Origin: Tachypleus tridentatus
Taxonomy: Eukaryota; Arthropoda; Merostomata; Xiphosura; Limulidae
DNA: 64,000 nucleotides
Assembly (NCBI RefSeq): GCF_004210375.1
Contig: NC_134830.1
Coordinates: 2,914,001 to 2,978,000, forward strand
Direction of reading: 5' to 3'
In this document: positions 36,962 to 49,500 of the stretch, piece after piece
Position numbering within the stretch: the first letter of the stretch is position 1
Layout of the letters: every line of letters starts with the position of its first letter
Translations under genes and position numbers: made by a program
Notes under the pieces: model-generated
Seen by the model: the letters and a program-made list of their open reading frames with translations, nothing else
What the model was told of the DNA's origin: nothing
Database searches by the model: none

Positions 36962-39284
36962 ATAAAACCACCCTAATAATATTTATAACAAAGGTTTCAT
37001 CCAAACTTCACCCTTAAAGTTTCTAATTGCTCCTACAGTAGAGAATAAAACCATCCTAATAATATTTATAACAAACGTTTCATCCAGACTTCACCCTTAA
37101 AGTTTCTAAATGTTCCTACAGAAGAGAATAAAACCACCCTAAAAATATTTATCAAAACGTTCCATCCAACCTTCACCCTAAAGGTTTGTAATTGTTCCTA
37201 CAGAAGAGAATAAATCTACCCTAAATATATTTACACCAAATGTTCTGTCCAAATTCTACTCTTAAAGCTTCTACAAGTTCCTACAGTAAAAGTAAAAGAA
37301 TAAAACCACCCTAAAAATATTTATACCAAATGCTTCATCAAACTTTAACCTCTAAAGTTTCTAATTGTTTCTACAATAGAAGTAAAGGAACAAAACCACC
37401 CTAAAAATATTTATACTAAACGTTCCATCCAACCTTCACCCTTAAGGTTTGTAATTGATCTTAAGTACAACAGTAAAACTAACTTAAAAATATTTATACT
37501 AAACGTTCCATCCAACCTTTACCCTAAAAGTTTCTAATTGTTTTTACAGTAGAAGTAGAAGAATAAAAACCACACTAAAAATATTTATATTAAATGTTCC
37601 ATTCAACCTTCACCCTTAAGGTTTCTAATTCTTTCTACTATAGAAGTAAAAAAATTAAATCACCCTAAAACATTTATACTAAACGTTCCATTCAACCTTC
37701 ACCCTTAAGGTTTCTAATTCTTCCTACTATAGAAGTAAAAAAAATTAAATCACCCTAAAAATATTTATACTAAACGTTCCATCGAGCCTTTACCCTTAAA
37801 GTTTCGAATTCTTCCTACAGTAAAGAAATGGAATAAAACCACTCAAAAATATTTATACTAAAAGTTCCATCCAACCTTTACTCTGAAGTTTTTAATTGTT
37901 CCTCCAGTAGAAGAATAAAGCCACCCTAAAAATATTTATACTAAATGACCATTCAACCTTCACTTTTAACGTTCCTAATTCTTCCTACAGTAGGAATAGA
38001 TGAACAGAACTACCCTAACAATATTTTTACTAACTGTTCCATCCAACCTTCATCCTTAAAATTTCTAACTCTTCCTACAATAGAAGTAAAGGAATAAAAC
38101 CACCCTAAAAATATTTATACTAAATGGCCATTCAACCTTCACTTTTAACGTTCCTAATTCTTCCTACAGTAAGAATAGATGGATAGAACTACCCTAACAA
38201 TAATTTTACCAATTGTTCCATTCACATTTCACCCTTAAAGTTTTTAATTGTTTCTACATAGAAGTAAGAGGATAAAAATCACCCAAAAAATATTTATACT
38301 ATACATTCCACCCAATCGTCACACTTAAGGTTTTTAATTGTTCCTACAGTAGAAGTAAAAGAATAAACAAACTTTAAAAATATATATAATAAACGTTACA
38401 TCCAACCTTCACCCTTAAGGTTTCTAATTGTTCTGACAGTAAAAGTAAAGGAATAAAACCACCCTAAAAATATTTATACTAAATGTTCCATTCAACATTC
38501 ACCCTAAAGTTTCTAACTGTTCCTACAGTAGAAGAGGAAAAATAAAACCACCCTAAAAATATTTTTATCAAAAGTTCCATCGAAATTTCACCCTTAAAGT
38601 TTATAACTGTATCTTCAGTAGAAGTAGAAGAATAAAAACCACCCAAAAATATATATACTAAGCGTTCCTTCCAACTTTGATACTTCAGGTTTCCAATTGT
38701 TCCTAATGTAGAAGTATAAAACCACCCTAACAATATTTATATTAAATGTTCTATGGAAATTTCATCCTTAAAGTTTATAATTCTTCCTACTGTAGAAGTA
38801 AAATAAAATCACCCTAAAAATGTTTACACTAAACGTTCCATCCTACCTACACCCTGAAGTTTCTAATTGTTTTTACAGTTGAAGAATAAAACCACCCTAA
38901 AATAATTTACACTAAATGCTCTATTCAACCTTTACCTTTAAGGCTTTTAATTCTTCCTACAGTAGAAACAGAAGAATTGAACTACCCTAAAAATATTTTT
39001 ACCAAATGTTCCATCTAAATTTCACACTTGAAGTTTCTAATTGTTTCCACAATAGAAGAATAAAACTACCCTAAATATATTTTAAACAAATGTTCCAACA
39101 AAATTTCACCCTTAAAGTTTCTAACAGTATTTACAGTAGATGTAAAAGAATAAAACTATCCTAAACATATTTATTCTAAATCTTCCATCCAACCTTCACC
39201 CTTAAGATTTCTAACTGTTCCTACAGTAGAAGAATAAAACTACCCTAAATATATTTTAAACCAAATTTCAACCTTCACTGTTAA
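36962..39284. repeat. 83-bp tandem array, degenerate arm
   Basis: Same family as the array ending at 32209 (ACCACCCTAAAAATATTTAT, AAACGTTCCATCCAACC, TTCACCCTTAAGGTTTCTAA), about 28 copies. Units are far more diverged, with extra bases in the AGAAGTAAAGGAATAAAACC segment. The copia insertion lies between this and the homogeneous arm. Confidence 0.93.
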
Positions 39285-39482
39285 TCAGTGATGTCGAGAA
39301 AATCCACTTGTAGAGAAAAGTATTTATGTTAAAACGGCTACTTTGGGTTGAGAAAATATTTTACGTAGAGGAGCGAACAACGTTTCGACTTTCCGACGAT
39401 GACCGAAGAAGGACGAAACGTTGTTCGCTCCTCTACGTAAAATATTTTCTCAACCCAAAGGAGCCATTTTCACATATATATT
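39285..39482. mobile_element. Foldback / MITE-like element with long near-perfect inverted repeat
   Basis: The core arms 39336-39387 and 39414-39465 (52 bp each) are inverted copies with one mismatch, around a 26-bp loop (39388-39413). The similarity continues outward with a few mismatches to about 39321 and 39480, giving roughly 67-bp arms. Key arm pieces are TTTGGGTTGAGAAAATATTT and ACGTAGAGGAGCGAACAACG. Flanking sequences CTTCACTGTTAA (39273-39284) and CTTCACTCTTAA (39483-39494) may be a target duplication, or simply the two sides of a broken 83-bp unit. There is no coding capacity, so it would depend on enzymes encoded elsewhere. Confidence 0.8.
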
Positions 39483-39484
39483 CT

Positions 39485-39635
39485 TCACTCTTAATGTTTC
39501 TAATCGTTTCTAGAATAGAAGTAGAAGAATAAAAGTACCCTAAAAATGTTTATACTAAATGTTCTATCCAAATTTCACCCTTAATGTTTCTAACTGTTCC
39601 TACAGTAAAAGAAAAATAACAAAACACTCTGACAA
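39485..39635. repeat. Last two degenerate 83-bp units
   Basis: Continuation of the 83-bp family beyond the foldback element: TTAATGTTTCTAA, AGAATAAAAGTACCCTAAAA, TTTCACCCTTAATGTTTC and CTGTTCCTACAGTA are recognisable. The family fades out by about 39635. Confidence 0.85.
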
Positions 39636-40300
39636 TTCTCCAACAGATTTATTGCAACCTCCACTCTTTTCTAAGAAAATGAGAAAAGTATTCGAGAAAA
39701 TATAAAAGATTTTAAATAGAGCTATGTGCTCTGCCTAAACGTTCTTCGTATTTCGTATTCTTATTATGAACTTAAGCAAGTAAAGCATGAGATTGCTGAC
39801 ACCAGTTCAATTGTTTAAAGTAAATCTTTCGAGTTCCTGCTACATTATATAGATTCTAATTTGAGTATTAATTAATTATAGGTAATCACCTACCTCTAGT
39901 GACAGAAAAGTTATTCTCCTTATTGAAACTTTATTTATAAAGGATTTTCGTATTTATTATAAAAGAGTACAAAAAATGTTCTCGATTGCCAGAATTTATA
40001 TCAATTATTTTCTAGTTTATTTATGAATAAAATAACATTATTCATAAAATAGTTAGTACTGTTACACAGAGTTATAAATATTTTTAATTGTGATATAATG
40101 ATGCCTTGAAGCATCATATATCGTACTACACTACATCAGGCATAGAATGAGAAAAATGAAGTACCTTTCTGTTATCAAAAATAGTCACTTGTACTTTGCT
40201 ATTTACAAACATAATATCCAAATCTAATTAGCTAACACATGAGTGATCAGTATCCCTGTTTTCCGTTGTAAGTTTCATGTAACGTGCTGATTATTTATGA
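39636..40300. other. Unique intronic sequence
   Basis: AT-rich stretch of UGDH intron 1. I see no frame, motif or repeat family in it. Confidence 0.55.
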
Positions 40301-40321
40301 AAATTAAATTGTCTGTGTAAC

Positions 40322-40460
40322 AGCTTGTAACAACACTCAAATACACTGAGGACGTACGTACATTATAAAAGACCTTCAATACATATAAAACAGTTTGTGC
40401 AACGCTCAAAGGCTCTGAGGACGTATGTACATTATACAAGAAGTGGAATACACATATAAT
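40322..40460. repeat. Diverged two-copy 69-bp duplication
   Basis: Two neighbouring segments share AACACTCAAA/AACGCTCAAA, CTGAGGACGTA and GTACATTATA with about 69-bp spacing (GAGGACGTA at 40348 and 40417). The spacing equals the unit size of the array at 40624-40968, but I see no sequence similarity to it. Confidence 0.6.
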
Positions 40461-40623
40461 TCAGCACCCTATACTATAAAGCAGTAAAAACAACTGCAGA
40501 TAAACACGGCCTTCTTGAACACATTCATCATGTCTTCTCTGATCTCAAATAAAAATAAAACATCTTTAAACAACGAATTAGAGAAAGAAATGTTTAAGTT
40601 GAAGCTGCGGCTCCATAAAAATA

Positions 40624-40968
40624 ATGTTTTCTGTAAAACCAAAGTGTTTAATAAACAGCAAATATTCACTTCATGTACGAAGATCACAGCTGATGTTTTC
40701 TGTAAAACCAAAGTGTTTAATAAACAGCAAATATTCACTTCATGTACAAAGATCACAGCTGATGTTTTCTGAAAAACCAAAGTGTTTAATAAACAGCAAA
40801 TATTCACTTCATGTAGGAAGATCACAGCTGATGTTTTCTGAAAAACCAAAGTGTTTAATAAACAGCAAATATTCACTTCATGTACAAAGATCACAGCTGA
40901 TGTTTTCTGTAAAACCAAAGTGTTTAATAAACAGCAAATATTCACTTCATGTACAAAGATCACAGCTT
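40624..40968. repeat. 69-bp tandem array, five copies, adjoining the UGDH exon 1 donor
   Basis: Copies begin near 40625, 40694, 40763, 40832 and 40901, with landmarks TGTTTTCTGTAAAACCAAAG, TAATAAACAGCAAATATTCA and AGATCACAGC. They differ by only a few substitutions. The array ends six bases from the UGDH 5' splice site (40975). At 23 codons it is stop-free on both strands, giving spurious frames such as the 164-codon one at 40469-40963. Confidence 0.95.
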
Positions 40969-40975
40969 TACTAAC

Positions 40976-41175
40976 CTCATAAATAGGAAGATCTTCAGAA
41001 TTCCATTGCTGAATACGAGTTTCATTTTATCAACTACAACAACTTGGATGTCAGGACACTTTAAGGCTATTACAGAGCAGGATGGGCCTCCAACGTATCC
41101 TGCACCCAAACAACAAATCTTTTTCACTGGTACTTCAAGGCCTAACTTCTGTGTTGTGTGATCTTCAGTCATCAT
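40976..41175 (-). CDS. UGDH: UDP-glucose 6-dehydrogenase, first coding exon (frameshifted in this sequence)
   Basis: UGDH oxidises UDP-glucose to UDP-glucuronate with two NAD+ in the cytosol, feeding glycosaminoglycan and glucuronide synthesis. The exon encodes the start of the Rossmann fold: [20 protein letters not shown], with the GxGxxG NAD-binding loop at residues 24-29, followed by a CPDI-VVVVD strand. After the aspartate the frame goes wrong. A 4-base T run on the plus strand (41025-41028) appears one base short; the neighbouring frame then reads [10 protein letters not shown], the expected family continuation. With one extra base the exon would be 67 codons and end in phase 0 at GAG before a GT donor (40975-40974). 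The start is MM at 41175, with an in-frame stop upstream; the leader is about 13 residues longer than I recall for vertebrate UGDH. A TTTACAG acceptor ends at 41186, suggesting a non-coding exon upstream. Family identity is very sure; whether the frameshift is real or an assembly error is open. Confidence 0.93.
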
Positions 41176-41220
41176 GTCCTGACGACTGTAAAGTTAAAAT
41201 AACGTACGTAATAAAAAAAC

Positions 41221-41625
41221 TATGATAAATCAACCTAATGTGTGTAGGGATATAATAATGAAGACCTACCGTACAGTGATGTATATCATAAGATAAATCA
41301 GCCCAAGATGTGTAGGGATATAATACTGAAGACCTACCGTACAATGACGTATACCATAAGACGAATCAACTTAACGTTTAGTGGAGGGTGATACTACAAG
41401 ACAAATCAACCTAACATACAGTGATGCATATCATAAGCGAAATCAACCTAACATACAGTGATGCATACCATAAGACGAATCAATCTAAGGTACAGAGGTA
41501 CGTGATACTATAAGATAAATCAACCCAAGACACAATAGTAGATGATATTATAAAATAAATCAACCTAAGCTACAGTGATAGGTGAAACTGTTAGATCAAT
41601 CAACTTAAAGTACACTGGTAAACCA
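41221..41625. repeat. Degenerate tandem repeat upstream of the UGDH coding exon
   Basis: About eight units ending in ATAAG/ACAAG and starting ATAAATCAACCTAA or ACGAATCAA. The first two units are about 68 bp and contain GATATAATA-TGAAGACCTACC; later ones shrink to 36-42 bp. This probably lies in the intron between a 5' non-coding exon and the first coding exon. Confidence 0.8.
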
Positions 41626-41722
41626 TATACACTGCTGTAACTTCAGTATTCTGTAGTTCAGTATTCAGTATTCATACTTTTAGTATGAATCCATCCAAGA
41701 CCAAATAGTAAATCACATAAAT

Positions 41723-42312
41723 TACTGCTAGAACCAATAGTAATCCTAACTAGTTATCCAACATTTTTACTACTAGGATCAGTAGTAATCCAAACTAGTT
41801 AATCCAACATTTTTCCTACTAGGATCAGTGGTAATCCTAACTAGTTAATCCAACATTTTTACTACTAGGATCAGTAGTAATCCTAACTAGTTAATCCAAC
41901 ATTTTTACTACTAGGATCAGTGGTAATCCTAACTAGTTAATCCAATATTTTTACTACTAGGATCAGTGGTAATCCTAACTAGTTAATCCAACATTTTTAC
42001 TACTAGGATCAGGAGTAATCCTAACTAGTTAATCCAACATTTTTACTACTAGGATCAGGGGTAATCCTAACTAGTTAATACAACATTTTTACTGCTTGGA
42101 TCAGTAGTAATCCTAACTAGTTAATTTAGCATTTTTACTGCTAGAACCTGTAGTAATCCTAACTAGTTAAACCAGCATTTTTACTGCTTCGATCAGTAGT
42201 AATCCTAACTAGTTAATTCAGCATTTTTACTGCTAGAGCCTGTAGTAATCCTAACTAGTTAAACCAGCATTTTTACTGCTAGAACCTGTAGTAATCCTAA
42301 CCGTTAACCAGT
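41723..42312. repeat. 47-bp tandem array with a palindromic core, about 13 copies
   Basis: The unit contains TTTTTACTACTAGGATCAGT, AGTAATCC and the perfect 10-bp palindrome TAACTAGTTA, then ATCCAACAT. The left copies are more uniform; the right ones switch to CTGCTAGAACCTGTAGTAAT. The palindrome is kept in nearly every copy. Confidence 0.9.
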
Positions 42313-43568
42313 ATTTTGAAAGCTGAACAGAACTTAATCGGAACTTTAATTAGTTAGATTCTAAACTATTGTGAAAGTAAACTTGTTTAAACTAACAAAC
42401 TACACAAACTTTAGAGCATGCTAAAAATATGACAGATATCATTTTATACATATTTTTTGCAAACGTTTGGAATTAACTACAGCCCACAATATCTTTACTT
42501 GATATATACTATAAAGAAAAATAATTACAATACTTCTCACAAGTCATACGTACGTATAACTGAGTTTCAAGTTCTTACAATTTACCACTAGGGCAACATG
42601 AAGTTAATAATAAGCTATCTCATTCACACGTGCATTCAGATATATTGAACAAAAGCAATTTTAAATATTACATTTAATGTAGATATCTATACCTGTAAAA
42701 AACTTGAATCGAAAAGGTGAATATGTTTTTCACCATTAAAATAAAACATTTAATATTAAACAACAACATCAAACTTGTTTTTAACAAAATGAGTTAGAAA
42801 ACATATTGTTATATATGAACCTTGATATGTGGCATTTTCTTAAATATTAAATTAAAATATATAGTTTGTGTTCTAGCTTACTTATCAGGCTACAACACAA
42901 AAATTTGATTCAGAGTAATATACGTCCAAAAGCACATCAAAGATAATAATAATTACATTTATGATCCAATAATTCTTTTAAAAACTAATGTGAATTTAAA
43001 ACATTCACTAAATAACTGATGATCCTACCTTGAATTCATCTATACCAACAGAAGTAAAGAAATATCCTGTCTTATGTAATTCATATATATACACGTATAC
43101 CGAACGACACACGTTTCAGTGATAGAAAATAACATTCAACACGAAACAGTAGAGCTAATAATAGTATAACAGATGTCCAGCTATTCGTGTACACATGAGT
43201 GACCTGGAAGGAAACACATTATATTCTAGATTAAAACTACACTATAAGTCGTTTTTCAATATAACTGCATAGTTTTAACAAAGTTTTATCTTTCTAATGA
43301 GTTATCTTCTTATAAAGCCAGACGTGTTTTAACTGTTGGAAGATTTAAACACACTTAAATGTCATATCTCAACCAAACTTAGAATAGCTTATTGTTTGTT
43401 GTCATGATATTACTTAATAAGGGAACTATAGATCTATCTCCATCGGTATTTAATGAACAAACTACCTACAAATTATTATTGGAATATTTCATATGTTTCT
43501 TTAATATGATCATTTCTTTCAAGGATTGAAGTTTATGATATAAAACAGGTTAAAACTTAGAGAAGCAA
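42313..43568. other. AT-rich upstream region; candidate UGDH 5' non-coding exon and promoter
   Basis: Mostly unique sequence. On the minus strand a donor-like GAATTCAAG|GTAGGAT (junction 43029/43028) could end a 5' non-coding exon that splices to the acceptor at 41186. The segment just upstream (43080-43200) has a small local rise in CpG (CACGTATACCGAACGACACACG area). This is a guess from splice consensus and position only. Confidence 0.3.
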
Positions 43569-46500
43569 CAATTTACCTACACATGCACATTATAATCTTA
43601 TATAAGAACTACAATTTACCTACACATGCACATTATAATCTTGTATGAGAACTACAATTTACCTACACATGCACATTATAATCTTATATAAGAACTACAA
43701 TTTACCTACACATGCACATTATAATCTTGTATAAGAACTACAATTTACCTACACATGCACATTATAATATACTATCAGAACTACAATCTACATACATATA
43801 CACATTATAATACAGTATCAGAACTACAATCCACATACATATACATATTATAATATAGTATCAGAACTACAATCTACATACATATACACATTATAATGTT
43901 GTATCAGAACTACAATCTACATGCACATTATAATACACTATCAGAACTACAATCTACATACATATACACATTATAATACAGTATCAGAACTACAATCTAC
44001 ATACATATACACATTATAATGTTGTATCAGAACTACAATCTACATACATATACACATTATAATGTTGTATCAGAACTACAATCTACATGCATATTATAAT
44101 ACAGTATCAGAACTACAATCTACATACATATACACATTATAATATAGTATCAGAACTACAATCTACATACATATACACATTATAATATAGTATCATAACT
44201 ACAATCTACATACATATACACATTATAATGTTGTATCAGAACTACAATCTACATACATATACACATTATAACATAGTATCAGAACTACAATCTACATACA
44301 TATACACATTATAATGTTGTATCAGAACTACAATCTACATACATATACACATTATAACATAGTATCAGAACTACAATCTACATACATATACACATTATAA
44401 TGTTGTATCAGAACTACAATCTACATACATATACACATTATAATGTTGTATCAGAACTACAATCTACATACATATACACATTATAATATAGTATCAGAAC
44501 TACAATCTACATACATATACACATTATAATGTTGTATCAGAACTACAATCTACATACATATACACATTATAATGTTGTATCAGAACTACAATCTACATAC
44601 ATATACACATTATAACATAGTATCAGAACTACAATCTACATACATATACACATTATAATGTTGTATCAGAACTACAATCTACATACATATACACATTATA
44701 ACATAGTATCAGAACTACAATCTACATACATATACACATTATAATGTTGTATCAGAACTACAATCTACATACATATACACATTATAATACAGTATCAGAA
44801 CTACAATCTACATACACATTATAATACAGTATCAGAACTACAATCTACATAATACAATATAATACACTATCAGAACTACAATCTACATAGATATACACAT
44901 TATAATATAGTATCAGAACTACAATCTACATACATATACACATTATAATGTTGTATCAGAACTACAATCTACATGCACATTATAATACACTATCAGAACT
45001 ACAATCTACATACATATACACATTATAATACAGTATCAGAACTACAATCTACATACATATACACATTATAATGTTGTATCAGAACTACAATCTACATACA
45101 TATACACATTATAATGTTGTATCAGAACTACAATCTACATGCACATTATAATACAGTATCAGAACTACAATCTACATACATATACACATTATAATATAGT
45201 ATCAGAACTACAATCTACATACATATACACATTATAATATAGTATCATAACTACAATCTACATACATATACACATTATAATATAGTATCAGAACTACAAT
45301 CTACATACATATACACATTATAATGTTGTATCAGAACTACAATCTACATACATATACACATTATAACATAGTATCAGAACTACAATCTACATACATATAC
45401 ACATTATAATGTTGTATCAGAACTACAATCTACATACATATACACATTATAACATAGTATCAGAACTACAATCTACATACATATACACATTATAATGTTG
45501 TATCAGAACTACAATCTACATACATATACACATTATAATGTTGTATCAGAACTACAATCTACATACATATACACATTATAATATAGTATCAGAACTACAA
45601 TCTACATACATATACACATTATAATGTTGTATCAGAACTACAATCTACATACATATACACATTATAATGTTGTATCAGAACTACAATCTACATACATATA
45701 CACATTATAACATAGTATCAGAACTACAATCTACATACATATACACATTATAATGTTGTATCAGAACTACAATCTACATACATATACACATTATAACATA
45801 GTATCAGAACTACAATCTACATACATATACACATTATAATGTTGTATCAGAACTACAATCTACATACATATACACATTATAATACAGTATCAGAACTACA
45901 ATCTACATACACATTATAATACAGTATCAGAACTACAATCTACACACACAATATAATACACTATCAGAACTACAATCTACATAGATATACACATTATAAT
46001 ACAGTATCAGAACTACAATTTACATACTTATACACATAATAATATAGTATCAGAACTACAATCTACATACATATACACATTATAATATAGTATCAGAACA
46101 GCAATCTACATACATATACATATTATAATATAGTATCAGAACAGCAATCTACATACATATACATATTATAATATAGTATCAGAACTACAATCTACATACA
46201 TATACACATAATAATACAGTATCAGAACTACAATCTACATACATATACATATTATAATATAGTATCAGAACTACAATCTACATACATATACATATTATAA
46301 TATAGTATCAGAACTACAATCTACATACATATACATTATAATGTTGTATCAGAACTACAATCTATAATAATGTTGTATCAGAACTACAATCTACATACAT
46401 ATACACATTATAATGTTGTATCATACAATCTACATACATATACACATTATAATACAGTATCAGAACTACAATCTACATAAATATACACATAATATAGTAT

Positions 46501-49500
46501 CAGAACTACAATCTACATACATATACACATTATAATACAGTATCAGAACTACAATCTACATACATATACACATTATAACATAGTATCAGAACTACAATCT
46601 ACATACATATACACATTATAATGTTGTATCAGAACTACAATCTACATACACATACACATTATCATACAGTATCAGAACTACAATCTACATGCACATTATA
46701 ATACAGTATCAGAACTACAATCTACATACATATACACATTATAATATAGTATCAGAACTACAATCTACATACATATACACATTATAATATAGTATCAGAA
46801 CTACAATCTACATACATATACACATTATAATATAGTATCATAACTACAATCTACATACATATACACATTATAATATAGTATCAGAACTACAATCTACATA
46901 CATATACACATTATAATGTTGTATCAGAACTATAATCTACATACATATACACATTATAATGTTGTATCAGAACTACAATCTACATACATATACACATTAT
47001 AACATAGTATCAGAACTACAATCTACATACATATACACATTATAATGTTGTATCAGAACTACAATCTACATACATATACACATTATAATATAGTATCAGA
47101 ACTACAATCTACATACATATACACATTATAATGTTGTATCAGAACTACAATCTACATACATATACACATTATAATACAGTATCAGAACTACAATCTACAT
47201 ACATATACACATTATAATGTAGTATCAGAACTACAATCTACATACATATACACATTATAATGTTGTATCAGAACTACAATCTACATACATATACACATTA
47301 TAATATAGTATCATAACTACAATCTACATACATATACACATTATAATAGTATCATATCAATCTAACTACAATCTACATACATTATAATGTTGTATCAGAA
47401 CTACAATCTACATATAATTATAACATAGTATCAGAACTACAATCTACATACATATACACATTATAATGTTGTATCAGAACTACAATCTACATACATATAC
47501 ACATTATAACATAGTATCAGAACTACAATCTACATACATATACACATTATAATGTTGTATCAGAACTACAATCTACATACATATACACATTATAACATAG
47601 TATCAGAACTACAATCTACATACATATACACATTATAATGTTGTATCAGAACTACAATCTACATACATATACACATTATAATGTTGTATCAGAACTACAA
47701 TCTACATACATATACACATTATAATGTTGTATCAGAACTACAATCTACATACATATACACATTATAACATAGTATCAGAACTACAATCTACATACATATA
47801 CACATTATAATGTATCAGTATCAGAACTACAATCTACATACATATACACATTATAATACAGTATCAGAACTACAATCTACATATATATACACATTATAAT
47901 AGTATCAGAACTACAATCTACATACATATACACATTATAATATAGTATCAGAACTACAATCTACATATATATACACATTATAATACAGTATCAGAACTAC
48001 AATTTACATACACATTATAATACAGTATCAGAACTACAATCTACATACACAATAAAATACACTATCAGAACTACAATCTACATATAATACATATACACAT
48101 TATAATACAGTATCAGAACTACAATCTACATACATATACACATTATAATATAGTATCAGAACTACAATCTACATACATATACACATTATAATATAGTATC
48201 AGAACTACAATCTACATACATATACACATTATAATACAGTATCAGAACTACAATCTACATATCATATACACATTATAATATAGTATCAGAACTACAATCT
48301 ACATACATATACACATTATAATACACTATCAGAACTACAATCTACATATATATACACATTATAATGTTCTATCAGAACTACAATCTACATACATATACAC
48401 ATTATAATGTTGTATCAGAACTACAATCTACATACATATACATATTATAATATAGTATCAGAACTACAATCTACCTACATATACACATTATAATGTTGTA
48501 TCAAAACTACAATCTACATACATTATAATACACTCAGAACTACAATCTACATACATATACACATTATAATATAGTATCAGAACTACAATCTACATACATA
48601 TACACATTATAATATAGTATCAGAACTACAATCTACACATTATAATATAGTATCATAACTACAATCTACATACATATACACATTATAATATAGTATCAGA
48701 ATTACAATCTACATACATATACACATTATAATACAGTATCAGAACTACAATCTACATATATATACACATTATAATGTTGTATCAGAACTACAATCTACAT
48801 ACATATACACATTATAATATAGTATCAGAACTACAATCTACATACATATACACATTATAATATAGTATCAGAACTACAATCTACATACATATACACATTA
48901 TAATATAGTATCAGAACTACAATCTACATACATATACACATTATAATATAGTATCAGAACTACAATCTACATACATATACACATTATAATATAGTATCAG
49001 AACTACAATCTACATACATATACACATTATAATATAGTATCAGAACTACAATCTACATACATATACACATTATAATATAGTATCAGAACTACAATCTACA
49101 TACATATACACATTATAATGTTGTATCAGAACTACAATCTACATACATATACACATTATAATGTTTTATCAGAACTACAATCTAGTTGTATCAGAACTAC
49201 AATCTACATACATATACACATTATAATACACTATCAGAACTACAATCTACATACATATACACATTATAATATAGTATCAGAACTACAATCTACATACATA
49301 TACACATTATAATATAGTATCAGAACTACAATCTACATACATATACATATTATAATATAGTATCAGAACTACAATCTACATACATATACACATTATAATA
49401 TAGTATCAGAACTACAATCTACATACATATACACATTATAATATAGTATCAGAACTACAATCTACATACATATACATATTATAATATAGTATCAGAACTA

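Larger units (their letters stand above)
18843..40975 (-). other. UGDH: UGDH intron between coding exons 1 and 2 (22.1 kb, repeat-filled)
   Basis: The interval is bounded by a GT donor (40975-40974) and an AG acceptor (18844-18843), and both flanking exons are in phase 0. It holds the 33-bp array, the 73-bp array, the 83-bp array with its copia and foldback insertions, and the 69-bp array. By eye about 14 kb is tandem repeat and 4.75 kb is copia. Unique stretches inside are 18843-19890, 20994-21547, 29393-29587 and 39636-40300. They are AT-rich, with no frame or motif I can recognise apart from a short CA run near 19166-19180. Confidence 0.85.

Noticed and set aside
39326-39532. 68-codon plus-strand frame
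   Set aside because: Runs through the foldback element; explained by the inverted repeat.
40469-40963. 164-codon minus-strand frame with five 23-residue repeats
   Set aside because: A 69-bp intronic repeat, stop-free by chance, lying just past the UGDH donor.
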